A stretch of DNA of 64,000 nt. It comes from Erigeron canadensis (taxonomy: Eukaryota; Streptophyta; Magnoliopsida; Asterales; Asteraceae). Made by a program: the position numbers and the translations under genes. Shown here piece by piece: positions 52,302 through 64,000 of this stretch. Every line of letters begins with the position of its first letter. Position 1 is the stretch's first letter. The notes under the pieces are model-generated. The model saw only the letters and a list, made by a program, of their open reading frames with translations. It searched no databases and was not told the DNA's origin. Location: positions 22,269,723 to 22,333,722 of the forward strand of contig NC_057767.1 in assembly GCF_010389155.1 (NCBI RefSeq). Direction: 5' to 3'.

Positions 52302-55300
52302 AAGATTTATAGTTGAGGTGTCCATCTTCAGGTGATTCATCGTGCTATCTGTTTTAATTGTCGTTCTTTCTAGCATTTTAGTTTTCACTTTATTTTGCTT
52401 GATGGTGCATAAAATATATGTAGTTTAGACGTTTAGTCGGGAATGATTGTGACTATGGATTGTATCTCTAATTGGAATGTGGTATACATTCACCAATAAA
52501 CTGAATTAAAAGCTATTCTGTGTATCATGTTCTTTTCCTTTCTTATGTATTAGATTTTAGGTAAGTTATCGTAGGCTTATTTTACCCACATCCACATCAT
52601 GTACCAGTTTATATGCCATAGGAAATGTTATTGGTGAACAGATCCACAGACCCGTGCCAAGGGCTGCTCCTCGGTTAACCGAAGAGCTCTTTGGTTGGTG
52701 ACTCTATTGGCAAGCCTTCTTCATTTGGCCCTTCACTTTTTTTTATTCAGTCAATACCAAACTGACTTCTATAAGTGATGAAATGTATGTATATGTGTAT
52801 GTATGTGTGTGTATGTGTTGTTTATAAAAAGTGAAGTGGTGAAGTAAGTAAAGAGGTGTTGTGGGCAGGGTTTTGTTTATTGGTGTGAAGAGGTATTATT
52901 GGAAATGATCTAACGAAGCTTATATATAAAGTACTATGCGTCTATGCCACTATGTTTGTTTTTTGGTAGACTGTTGTATCAACTCCACCTTTGTGCTATA
53001 GTTCGGTGGACTGTTAGATGAATCACTATGTTTAGTATTAATATTTAACAACTAAATTGGAAGCGACTTTTATAGAAGTCTGTTTGTTATTTGGCTGATA
53101 TAAGATTTTTTAAGTCTAGTGTAAACATTACTTGTTTTGTTAGAAACTGACTATTGCATCAACGTTATAGTTTGAAAATTTTTCTAATTATAGCACTGAA
53201 AAGCATATGTAGTAAACTGAATGCTTTCTTTTTCTTATCTATAAACACAAGGGTGTAGCTAGCCAAGTTAGGCTTGGGCATTAGTAAACACGGTCTTGTA
53301 CAGATTATTAGTAAATCTGACCTGTACTGCAACGTGTTTTTGATATAATGATATTCGTTTAGGAACATGTAACTGCAAAAAATATAGAGAAAAAATCTGG
53401 TAATTTCTTAAGCTGCATCATTCTGAACTTTCCAATGATTGGGACTGCCTCATGCCAAGGGAAATAACCGAAATATGGATATAAAGAGGGAAAGTATGCT
53501 GATTTAGAACAAATTTGTGATGAACTTAGGATGAAATGCAGTGTTAAAAGAAAATGAAAGCAAAGAATATCGTAATACACACCTTTTTGACTCTTTAGGG
53601 AGAAAAATGAAGTTACTTTATACTGCAACTCGTAGGACTTAAATGTTAAATCCACAACTGGCATAGCTAAAAGCTAATATCTAGGATAGGCGGCCAACCT
53701 CCTGGAGAGAGCGATGTGCATGGACCAGGTGAGTAGGGATGCAACTCCCCAGACAAAGACCCCACTCATAGGGTGAAGGCAGCCTGGAGAATAGCTCCTA
53801 GCCGTTACGGAATTATTCTGCTCTAATCTCCGAAATTGAAGGACTTCATACGGGCTGAGGACTTAGTATTGATTCATGCAAAGATGCTCCTCTAAAGCTG
53901 GAATAAGGGATTGTCCACATGCATGAAGGACTGGTCATAGAAAAGCAGTTAAGTTGAAATCTTAATCTTAGAAGATGAAACTGTCAAAGAGCCTCCATGA
54001 GCTTAATTGCAAGGAAGGATCTTTTTGCTTCTTGAATGTGGGATCTGTCGGTTTGGCTTGCTGTGTTACCTGAAGAGGTAAGTTGAAGTCATAACGAAAA
54101 CTCATGATACTATTGGCAGGCATGATATATGCTTTGTGAATTTGGCAAATAACTTGAATTTGGCTATGTATTCATCTTATATTCATGTCTTTGTCATTAT
54201 AATCCTTCTGGGCTATACTAAATCGCTAACATGGTTACATATTTCACTCAAGTCCCTTTTATTTTACTGGTTGTAATAGTTTGCTAGCTCGCAATATAGA
54301 CTGATGTTAAACAAGGTGATGATCTAGGATATGATTGTATGATTCCGTAATAAGCTTGGGTTCATTATGTTGTTCTTTTGAATTTAAACATGAACTTTTG
54401 TCTCCTTAGATTGTGACATCCACAAGTCATCTCTGCAGGATTATATGATTTAATTAAAAAATGAGCTTGAAAATGATGTTTCCCTTAATAAGCAAAAAAG
54501 GAAGGCAGTATGTATATATAACCAACATAATAGACGAGATGGAGAAGGGAGACTCCAGCGACGTGGGGAGTGTCTTTGAGCGACTTGTGTTTAGTATATG
54601 TGTATCTATAGTGCATCAATTTGAAGTTCAATCTCAGCCAATTTTAGAGGATTTGAATCCACTCAATTCATCTTAGTTTGACTTTCTTATTCCTATTACT
54701 ACAACATACGAGAGAAAAATGACTACCAAATCAAACAAGACAACGGTTCTTTTCTTTGTAGGAGAGAACACCACATCAATTCTAAAGCACTGAATAGCCC
54801 ACTAGTAGACCCGTGTCCAACACTAAATACGGGGTTTATGATATTATCAATATTAGATCTTCATACATTTAGTTCAAAAAAAGCTTATAATATTGAATAT
54901 ATACGATTAAGTGTTATACTTTGCAAGTTGTATAATAAACACAGATTTGTCACTGTTATTATTAGCTAAAACATATTGATGGAATTGTTTGACGTAGTCA
55001 TTTCACAAGACACATGCTATACAATTTTTTGAAACCAATTGTACTCATAATATGATATTATTATAAATTATAATCTTAATCTTATATATACCACAAGCCA
55101 ATTGACTTAACCTCACTGACCAATTACAACCCTCAACTTCTCAAAATTGATTTAAACAACACATGTCTAAATTAGTTTAAAATTAATTAATATTTTATTT
55201 CATAATGTCTATGTAATAACAAAATATAGTTAAAAGTTAGAGAATTTACAATAGTTGGATTAATATGAATACATATTTATAACAATATTTTATTTTATAT

Positions 55301-56637
55301 TATTAATTGTAATCAAACTAAAATATTGTTGTTATTAGTATTTCTAATCAGACCATAATTAGGATAATCATTATTGTTATCAGTAATTGGAATCAAACTA
55401 TATTAGGATACAAGTTCTACTTATATAAACTGAGCTCTATATATAAAATCACAACACATGAAATATTTGAAAATTTCACGAACCAGTTGCTACTCTTATT
55501 GTTCTCACAATCATGGTTAACGGAAATAAAATTACTTTTCCTAGATATCAATGAAAACTTGGTCAATTGTGTAATCAAAATTAATATATTGCTTCTCTGA
55601 AAAAAATTTGTATAAAAAAATTTTTACTACACCATCCGGCCTTGATATGATTTAGCGTTCAATATTAATATTTGAATATCCCATTTTTATTTTTTTTTAT
55701 ATTTTTGGATTTAATGTATAAGTTTTTTTTTGTTCCATATACTAATATTGTAAAACCAGTGTATTTGACACAAATCTAAAATCTAGTTAAGAATTAAAGT
55801 ATAAACATACTTGTGATCCTCAGATATATTTACTTGATCATGATGCGGACCCATGACACGAATAAACTTATTTTCAATCCCTTGTCCTATGATAAGTAAA
55901 TAACAATTATGATTGTTTTCATATTCTTTGATAACAATTAGGACTCACATCGTGAGTGACAATTGTAATTTTAGAAATTTAAATATGAATTATTTTTGTA
56001 ACTTTTTTTAAAAATTAAAAAAAAATAAATCCTCTCAAGTTGATGGCTAAAAATAAATATAAATTAGTATTCAAGGATAAAAAGTGTAAATTATTGATGG
56101 AAAACAAAAAAAACGAAAATTAATGAGACTTTTTTTACAAATTATTATAAATATTAATATAATAATATCTTTGGATAATGATTATTAGGATTTTAATTTA
56201 TAATTAATTTAAATGATAACATAAGCGAGAGTCAGTTTGATGAAATTAAACGATTTGATTGGTTAATAAGTAATTAGTTTAAGTGTCTTATAGTATATAG
56301 AAGATTAAGATCCTGCAAATAGAATCTCTTTGATAACACGTTTCGAGTCTCGCAAATTATTGCTAAGGAAGAGAATTTGAGAATTAAATCATTCGACTGA
56401 AGTGGAAGGGGGGTGTACATATGATCTAGCGGGTTGGAGGTAGATGAACAAGCCATTTAGCCAATGATGTCTATCATAGCAGCTTTACCCATGTTTTTGA
56501 ATTTAATCTTTAAGGATGACAAACTTTGAGGTTTTTTCATCCAAATACCTGTAACCCATAGTCAATATCTTGTTGTAGGGCACGTGTAAAGCTTCACCAT
56601 TATATGGTGAGGTTTTCTTGATGTCGGATACTGACTG
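52302..56637. other. Intergenic region, no confident gene
   Basis: 52302-52560 is the probable 3' UTR and downstream of the mTERF gene. 52780-52830 has GTATGT simple repeats. 53680-54080 is less AT-rich (GGCGGCCAACCTCCTGGAGA..., GGTGAAGGCAGCCTGGAG) and may be a decayed exon or non-coding transcript, but nothing recognisable is encoded. A 71-codon frame at 54461-54676 (MSLKMMFPLISKKGRQYV) has no known relative. 54800-56600 is very AT-rich. Confidence 0.5.
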
Positions 56638-59600
56638 TGTAACACCCCGACTAAGGCGGAAACACGAAGTGCCACAGATCGACATGATACAAAAGATCCA
56701 AATATAAAACATCAACATAAAATTCATACACCATTCAAATTCAAAAGATTACAAGTTCAAGTTGACGTTTAATAACCATTACAAAATCCAAATCCTTAAT
56801 CAAAAGATAAATTGTTTGCATTACAAGCCGTCAAGCATTCAACATATTGAGCAATCAAAGAGGCGGTCTTGTTACGAACCTATTGCTCTAAACCTGAAAA
56901 GCATGAAGAAAAAGTGTCAACTACGAGAGTTGAGTGAGTTCATAGGTTTTAACTAACAACATGTTTATATTCCAACCATATTCAAGGATAATAAGTCATA
57001 AAAACTTTCAAGTATTCCTTTATAATACTCATACCCAAACCGTATGTTCAAATCAAAATCTCTAAACATATTAATATCAATTTCATTTAGCCACAAGGGC
57101 ATAATTTAAATAGTTTTTGATGAGAAAATACTTGAGCCACTACTATTACCTTTTCAAGTCCAAACAATATATTATTTCATTTCATAGTACAAGCTGTCAA
57201 TCAAGTGCTTTAATTACAATTGGGGTCGTGCCATGGAGACGACCATGTAAATTTAAGGTAGCTAGAGCACCGCTCTGGTCGGACTGGAAGTGAAGGTCGT
57301 CACGAAGGCGACCAACATTCCACCGTTACGCTCTGGGTGGGTGGACGATTCCTAGTTGCGCAACCCTCTAACTACAGGCCTCCCCTTTCGGAGTAAATAG
57401 TAGTGTACCGAAATATAACAGTTTGACAGAACTCAAGCTCGTTATATGACATTTATCACATTGAACATACATCATAATTCCATTTCATAATCATACTATC
57501 AAGAATCATTTGTTATATAGAAAACAATTTTATTTATTTATCATGTTTTTCACCTCGAAAGTTAAACACATAAAATAGTTTGAAAGGAGGCTATGACTCA
57601 CTTGTTTCGAGAGTGAAAAAGGGCTGATCAAATGCGTGATCTTCGTCTAGTGGTGTCGTCCCTCAAGCAAGCCTAAACCATGGTATTTAAATATACACAA
57701 CGTAAGTGTGTGTTGCATGAACTAGTAAGCTAGATTATGAGATGTATGCTAGTAGACTTGCCCATCTTTGACTGTTATTAGATTGTGGAGTTCAAGTATA
57801 TCATAGTGCTCAAATCATTTGGTTAGAAGATATTTGGTGGTGAAGGTCATTTCTCATTACACGTTTTTGTTCGTTTATTGGAATTTCGGTAGTTTGACTT
57901 TGATTTATATAGATTTCCATTGCATACATTGCTTAATAATAATATTTGTCATCTGTGATCTCATAATATGAATATTGATGAATATTTCTGATTAATATTT
58001 ATTTATTCAATTTAATATTATTTAATTAATTATTTATTCATTTTATTGATTTATTACTTATATAATTCCTTATAATTACTTTTAAGTTCTTAGATTGCCT
58101 TTAAAATTTATGGATAATTATTTTGTGATTATATTCTGATTTTTATACTTTTAAATTTGTAATGTTATGATTTGTACATTTATTTATGCATTATTTTTAA
58201 TTAATTCAATAATAGTGATTAATTAGTGATTTTTACTTAATTATTTACTTTTAAATTATTTAATACTTGTTTCTTGGCTTTTAATTATTTGTTACAGTAA
58301 GTTTAAATTACTTTCACCATTGGTTATGTAAATTTAATCAAGTTCATGATTTACATAATTTATTTATTAATTTATATATCCTTTAATTTCCATTTAAATT
58401 CATTTAATCACAAAAATAATTAGAAATCACCATACAAGCTTTTGTCCAAAAATCCCAGGCCTTTCTAGGCAACTTTTAACATGTCAAATTCATATAATTT
58501 CAACCTCTCTAGTGTCTTCCTTATTTGAGGACTTTATGATAAAAAATCGTTTACCGAAAACGTGTTTTCAGCCTCATTTCTTAAGCAATTTAAGTATTTC
58601 AAATTGGATTTTTGTCCTTGTTTCAATATTTCCAGAAAGTTCATCATATTTTGATAGTCCAAGTCGTGGTAGTGGTGGTGGTGTGATATGTGCAAGTTTG
58701 TGCTTTCGGTTAATGATTAATTAACCCGAAAAGGTGATTTTTGAGCTTGTTATTGCCATGAGTCATATGACTTGAGTTTTATACATATGGAACCACTTAT
58801 TTACAGTATGTTCATGAAATTTTTATGGTCATTTGATCATAGTGCAAATGTATGCTCAAAATGCATTTTTGCAAGTTTTATGTTCATGATTTCTAGCTTA
58901 TTTTAACATGTTTTGATCCAAACTTTATTTCCTTGATATTTTATCAATTTTTCCAGAGTATGAACATCAATACTAACATATTTTTCAGTTATGACAAGTC
59001 CATATCCATCTCATAATCCAACAACAAATCCAACCTTCTTAAATCTAGCATTCATGCAATTATCTCAACTTTTTAACAATAAATCTTCATCCATGTATAC
59101 TCCATCAACATAAAATCATATTTTTATTAAAAATTCCAGAAAATATGCACATAAAAATTACATAAACATGTTCATCTTTTCATGCAAAAAGTTATCTTAC
59201 AACTATCAACATATTTCAACACTTTTGATGCAAGCTTTTATAGATCCAAGAATACAACAACAAAAGTCTACTTTTTCATAAATTTTCCAGAAAATAGAAC
59301 TTCAAAATATATAAAAACACGACCATCTTTCAAAGAAAAAACTACTTTAAAAGCTATATAATATATAACTACACTTTTAGGTTTTAAACTAGTTAAATCA
59401 TTGGATCTTTCTTCATGGATTCAACATGCATTAGCATGAAAAGAAAGATCTTATCAACTTTGCCCTCATCAAGTGTGAATTTGAAAGAAAACATAAAAAA
59501 ATATAATCTTTTGACAAAACCTTTTAATATACAACAAGAACAAGATTAATCTAGTAAAAAGGATGAAGATATATACCCATGAAGAACACTTTTTGATGAA

Positions 59601-60546
59601 GAAAATAGGGCAGATTTTCGTGACCAATGTAGCTCCAAAAACCCTTGTTCAAACCTTGAAACAACCCTTAATCTATAGCTTAAAGTAACCCTTGCTTATT
59701 CTAGTCTAACCCTTATTATTAATACAAGTTAATATTGATTTTTGTTGCCTCTTTCTTGGGTTATGGTTGCCGGAAAAAAGAAGAAGAAAGGGAGGGAGAA
59801 AGAGTTTATTGAGAGAAAATAAAGACTAGTGTGTGAAGAGTGGTGAGAAATGAGAGTTCCAAGAGAGATTTTGTGAGAAATAAAATTCAAAATGGAGTGT
59901 GTGTGTGGTGAAAGGGGGGGGGGGGGGACGGCCAAGAGGGGGTATTCCTATTTTTTTCTTTTGTTAAATATATTGTAAGTATGTAGGTGTATGTATGTAT
60001 TTAGATGGATAATTGTATTATAAGTATAATGTATGTATAAGTAAATATAACTAATTGTACGTGTCCAAGAGTATGCATATATGTATGTGTATCGTGTATG
60101 TATATATATGTGTATATATTTTTGGTGTTTTAATTTGTTAGATGGCTCATTAGTTGTATTCTTGTATGTATATTAAACATATAAACATATACTTATTATT
60201 ATTTAAACACTTTCATGTACTTTAGGAGTTATAAATATTTTTATGATGTTCATGGCAATTTCATGACCAAATAATATTTAGTTGACTTGATGATTAAATT
60301 GACATTTATAAGAATTTTTGATTGTTATCTCAACTTGTGAGACTTATATTATTATTTATAATTTGATTAAATCTTAATTAAAATTTTGTTCAATGACATT
60401 TTATTAAATTGAACTTAACACTAACAATAGCTTTAGATTGCTAATTTAGGGGCATTATTTACTAACTTCAATTATAACTATGGCTTGCGGAATCATAGAC
60501 AACCTAACTAACACGTATATAATATTTAAAAAGTAGGGTTGTTACA
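56638..60546 (-). mobile_element. Solo LTR of a chromovirus-type gypsy element (3909 bp)
   Basis: TGTAACACCCCGACTAAGGC at the left and AGGGTTGTTACA at the right are LTR-type ends. The flanks are GACTG (56633-56637) and AACTG (60547-60551), a 5-bp duplication with one change. There is no internal domain. The CT-rich transcribed part (near 59740-59930) reads in the minus direction, so the LTR is probably minus-oriented. A GC-richer island (57220-57400), a poly-G tract (59917-59929) and very AT-rich blocks (57960-58440) lie inside. The length could include a nested piece. Confidence 0.75.
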
Positions 60547-60750
60547 AACTGAATGTTCGGAGAAAAACTTCATACCAGACAGAGAATAGCAGATACCAAT
60601 TCTTTTTCCCATAATATGCATCTGGTTGACAAACGATCTCTAAATATGTGTATTAACCTTTGCGGGTACAAAGTGTTTCCAAATAGTAACAAGGTTTAAC
60701 CCTTGCTTGAACCATTAACCTGCACCCATGCATTAACCAAGTAGGCCAGG

Positions 60751-61214
60751 TTCCCATTAGCATAGTTGTTAAACTCTTACGAGTCACGAGTCGACTCGTT
60801 AGGTGTTACTCGTTTTTGTCCAGACTCTTACGAGTCGCTGTGTGAAGTTAGAGTCGCAAACTTATAATTATTGTATTTTGATACTATGGTAATATATTAT
60901 ATATTATATTTAATTTGCTAAATTATTTTGTGTATTCTTAATGTAGTTTTGATCATTTTATTGCGAATTTGGAGATAAATTGTAAGTTTATGTATCAAAA
61001 CTATTGAATATGTAACATTTTTATAAATTTATTAAGATAACAAACTTATATTTTGCTTCTGAAGACGTCACATATATATAATTATACTATATTATCTAGT
61101 ACTTAAAAATGTCTTGACTCTTACGAGTCGAGTCACGTTCCGAGTTACGTGTCAAAGAATCATGTTTTCGAGTCGAGTCAAAAGTTACGAGTCGACATTT
61201 ATTCCCATTAGCAT
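60751..61214. mobile_element. ~440-bp insertion rich in ACGAGTCG motifs, flanked by 13-bp direct repeats
   Basis: TTCCCATTAGCAT occurs at 60751-60763 and 61202-61214. Between them the ends carry repeated and inverted CTTACGAGTC/GACTCG motifs (60770-60850 and 61110-61195) around an AT-rich middle. The middle (60930-61090) resembles 26500-26614 and 36183-36215, the flanks of the Sirevirus. The long target duplication points to a retroposed (LINE-mobilised) or hAT-like non-autonomous element; class uncertain. Confidence 0.6.
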
Positions 61215-62059
61215 GTCGCGGATTAAAGTTTGAATTTCTCAATTGAGAATTTTAATAAATCGGGTTACGTCGAAAATTATCAACCTCGTTAACCAAGACC
61301 CAAACCCAACCCAGTCCAATGCCAACTTACACCCAGTGTGACCCTATTGGTTGTTCTTATCGGTTAAAAATTCCCATACTGATACTTCGATATAAAAATT
61401 TGTCCCTAAATCAAAATAAAGAAAATCCCTTTAAAAAATTAGGGTTATTTAAAATTAATCTCTATTTTAATCAATCTAGAAAAAAAACAACATATCTTTG
61501 TTTGGAATTTGTATTTTCAATCCACAACATATCTATGTTTGAATGCAACTAGCTTTAACTTTTAATGCAAAGAAAAAGCTCCAAAATGAAACGTTAGTTG
61601 CAGTAGCGTTTCAGGAGCTTTAATTTTTCGATGAAAATTTTACAAAAGTTACACAGATACCTCTTAAAGTTGTAGCTATAACTACCATACCAAAAACACT
61701 ATTAAATAAAATAATATAGCTATAGCTTATAGCTCCAATTAAAAGCTACCGTTTGTAGCTCCAACTAAGAGATACAAGCTACATTTTTCCAAATATACAG
61801 AGAGTCAAAACTTTGAGTACAAAGAAATACACTGAAAATTCGGTTAGCATGTATTATTTTCATATTAACCTCAAAAAAGACACATTAAGCTCAAAAAGAA
61901 CACATGACAATAATAGATAATTGTTGTAAATAATTAATTAGTGGATATTTTGTAAAGTGATTTCGTTTCTTAAATCTCTATTATCATGGAGCTTACTCCA
62001 AGTAAACTTGTGTATATATATATATATATATGAGAGAGATCAAATGAGAAGATGGGTTA
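61215..62059. other. Intergenic region with hairpin-prone AGCTCC/GGAGCT motifs
   Basis: Around 61570-61790 short inverted motifs (AAAAGCTCC, GGAGCTTT, TAGCTATAGCTTATAGCTCC) suggest a decayed MITE. There is a TA microsatellite at 62013-62031. No gene. Confidence 0.45.
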
Positions 62060-62597
62060 AGGAGAGAAGGGAGAGAAGGTGTTACTGTCCAATTAGATGG
62101 CGCCATGTGTCAAATTAAATTAAAACACGCGGTGGCAATTTTGTAAATAAGTCGAACTTTTATAAAACGTGACGCGGTGGCAATTTTGTAAATATTGAAC
62201 TCCGTTAGTAATGGACATTCCATTATCTTCCGTTATCTTCGTAAAAGTAATTTAAATAGTGAAATTTTTTATACAAATTGAAATTTACATACATTATTCA
62301 GATCTGTAGTTTTTGAAAATTGGAAGTTTATTTTTCGCAAATGGTGGATCTTCAAGAATTACATGAAAATTCAGGTATTTTAGTTTTTTTTAATTTTTTA
62401 ATTTTATCATATCGAAATTTTTTTAAATACTATTAATTTATTTTTGAAAGCATCACACAGATTCGTTAAATTTTAAGGTTTACTGAATCAGTTTTTTAGT
62501 TTTGATTTTTGAGAAGCTTAATTAGTGTCAGTTCTAGGTATCAAGCTGATTGACGTAGCTGATAGTCCTAGCTGATAGATTTTAATGTACATAGTTT
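62060..62597 (+). promoter_or_regulatory. Possible terminal/promoter region and first exon of a second MULE-like element
   Basis: After a TA microsatellite comes AGATCAAATGAGAAGATGGG. Then a 21-bp direct repeat begins CGCGGTGGCAATTTTG (62128 and 62173). An ATG at 62342 opens a 34-nt exon-like stretch (MVDLQELHENS) ending at CAG|GTATTT (62375). The parallel with the MULE at 45.6 kb (terminal region, short plus-strand start, tandem repeat, minus-strand ULP-like gene) is suggestive only. Confidence 0.3.
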
Positions 62598-63100
62598 GAA
62601 GCTGTGAAGCTGAATTAGTTTTACTTTTTTTTAGTTTTGTTAGTTTTATGTTTGCACTTTTGTTTTGGTCTAACTACATTTGTGTATATTTTGTTTATAT
62701 GCTGGGAACTGATTTTTTTTATTTATTTAGGTAGTAAAAAAGTAAATAATATATTTTTGTGTAGATTTTATTTGTATGTACTTTGACGTTGAATCAGTTT
62801 TGGTTTTTTTAGATTTGTTATGTTTAGGTTTGCACTTTCTTTTTGTCTAACTAAATTAGTGTAGATTTTGTTTATATGCTAAGAAGCTGAATCAGTTTCA
62901 AATATTGAGTTATTTAAAAGCAATTAATCTACATATGTGTAGATTTATTTTTGTAGTTATTGTGAAGCTGAATCAGTTTTACTTTTCTTTTTGGATTGTT
63001 ATGTTTAGGTTGGCACTTTTTTTGGTCTAACTACATTTGTGTAGTTTTTTTTTTATATTCTCGGAAGCTGATTCATAAATGTTTTACTATGTTTATCTAG
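62598..63100 (+). repeat. Degenerate ~180-bp tandem repeat, three units
   Basis: Units begin near 62598, 62782 and 62960. Each contains GAAGCTGAATCAGTTTT-like sequence, GTTATGTTTAGGTTTGCAC and GGTCTAACTACATTTGTGTA-like sequence, then TATATGCT-GGAAGCTGA. Diverged by substitutions and T-run length. Confidence 0.75.
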
Positions 63101-63419
63101 ATTAATTTTATTTAGGTATTTAAAAGTAATTAGACTACATTTATGTGAATTATATGTTTTTACTGATCATAAAAAAAACAATTACTTTTATATTACTTTT
63201 TAACATTATTAAAAAATGGGTTTTGTTAGTGACAACCCTTAGGGTTGTCAGTAAAAACTAATTGGGTGCATTAAAATTTGTACCTTGCTGTTAGAAAAAA
63301 TCAGGGGGCGGTTTTTAATATATAATGTACAAGTTTTTAAGCATGTAATATGTTGTTAGTGACAGCACTTAGGGCTGTCATTATCATTTTCCTTAAAAAA
63401 AATTAACATATATACTTAC
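63101..63419. other. Spacer with inverted GTTGTCAGT/CTGTCA motifs
   Basis: TTAGTGACAACCCTTAGGGTTGTCAGTAA (63227-63255) is a hairpin, and TTAGTGACAGCACTTAGGGC-TGTCA (63355-63380) is a second, related one ~128 bp later. It may be the intron of the minus-strand ULP-like gene or the end of a small element. Confidence 0.5.
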
Positions 63420-63964
63420 AACCAGCATCGTTATCGACCAGTTGTAATATCCTGCATTCTTCCATTCTGTTTTTGTTGATATCAAACATTTTAACACGTA
63501 CTTACTCCAGTCAAAATGCTTAATATCTTTTTCATTTTTAATTGATGAAAGGAATCTAGAATTCGCTATACTCCCCTTGCATGCTTCAACTAGGAAACTA
63601 ACAAACAATACCAAAAAGTTGAGCTTAAAATTTCCTCCAATTTTCTGTTTATTCATCATATCAATTACTTTTGAGATAACTACTTTTCCTTCGGTAAACT
63701 GTAATCTCCAACCATTGATAATATCATCAGAGGTTTTCCCTTCTTCAAGATATCTAATTGTTTTACTCCTATCGGAATACCAAATGTTTTACTAACCAAT
63801 TCTTTTGTAATTTTTAAAATCTTCTCATTTATCTCTAAAGTGCAATTTTCATGATTGAACTTTTCTAAAACATAATAGCATAACCTTGGTGGTACACTAC
63901 AAATGGAAAAATTAATCATACTACCAAATCCTATATCCTTAATATCTTTCTCTTGAGAAGTAGT
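63420..63964 (-). CDS. ULP-like transposon-associated gene exon (partial, one frameshift)
   Basis: Minus strand, entering from the right edge: DIGFGSMINFSICSVPPRLC, EINEKILKITKELVSKTFGI, then after a frame change near 63750, DDIINGWRLQ, KVVISKVIDMMN, NFKLNFLVLFVSFLVEACKG and DIKHFDWSKYVLKCLI, ending at a consensus donor (CTGGTT|GTAAGTATAT, exon end 63420). The order matches the N-terminal region of plant ULP-like proteins carried by MULEs, where a C48 cysteine-protease domain follows; that exon would lie further left but was not recognised. An in-frame stop precedes the exon at about 63965, so an upstream splice is likely outside or near the edge. Probably decayed. Confidence 0.6.
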
Positions 63965-64000
63965 TCAATTATTCATCATTTTTGAGAACTGTTTTAGATG

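Overview
This window is nuclear DNA from a flowering plant. The base composition is AT-rich, host genes are sparse, and plant-type LTR retrotransposons, MULE, PIF/Harbinger, LINE and MITE sequences fill most of it. The retroelement families (a Sirevirus with a large extra ORF, chromovirus-type LTRs with TGTAACA/TGTTACA ends, an ULP-like gene carried by a MULE) fit an Asteraceae genome best; that family-level assignment is inference. No rRNA, tRNA, CRISPR or operon-like structure was seen. The convincing host genes are two intact intronless mTERF genes (41564-42751 and 51168-52301), a shredded third mTERF copy between them, and an F-box/LRR-like gene fragment near 23.4 kb.

Layout. 1-12538 is a roughly 6.5-kb tandem segmental duplication (1-6031 and 6502-12538), nearly identical, carrying three foldback/MITE elements, part of a tRNA-Asp-primed LTR and the start of a chromovirus LTR inserted into it. 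From copy B that chromovirus continues: LTR to 15049, tRNA-Met-type PBS at 15053, then badly decayed pol to about 17600. 17601-18442 is the 3' end of a small copia element. 18443-21640 is a minus-strand, pol-less Ty3/gypsy element with its LTR at the right. 22.2-26.4 kb holds a SINE-like element, the F-box/LRR fragment, a LINE fragment and a cluster of three foldback elements.

26615-36177 is a complete, very young Sirevirus-type copia element (TSD TAAGT; LTRs of 643 and 641 bp that are almost identical). It keeps gag (with one frame change) and an envelope-position ORF but has essentially lost pol. Upstream of the extra ORF lies what looks like an internal promoter, with the same AACGAAG/CTTCGTT palindromes as the LTR followed by a TATA box, then a 5'-UTR intron. 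36229-38777 is a chromovirus solo LTR (TSD AAAAT). A broken PIF/Harbinger transposase follows at 39856-41053, then the mTERF region.

The mTERF region is interrupted by a LINE fragment (43390-44410) and by a 4958-bp MULE (45628-50585) with 10-bp TSDs. The MULE carries remnants of a FAR1-type transposase on the plus strand, a minisatellite of about 18 units, and an ULP-like gene remnant on the minus strand. 56638-60546 is another solo LTR, 60764-61201 is an insertion bounded by 13-bp direct repeats, and 62-64 kb contains tandem repeats followed by a second minus-strand ULP-like gene that runs off the window, possibly a second MULE of the same design.

How the parts work together: the two mTERF proteins would be organelle-targeted nucleic-acid-binding regulators of organellar gene expression. 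Everything else is mobile DNA. The young Sirevirus probably relied on pol enzymes from another element, and the MULE on a transposase from another MULE.
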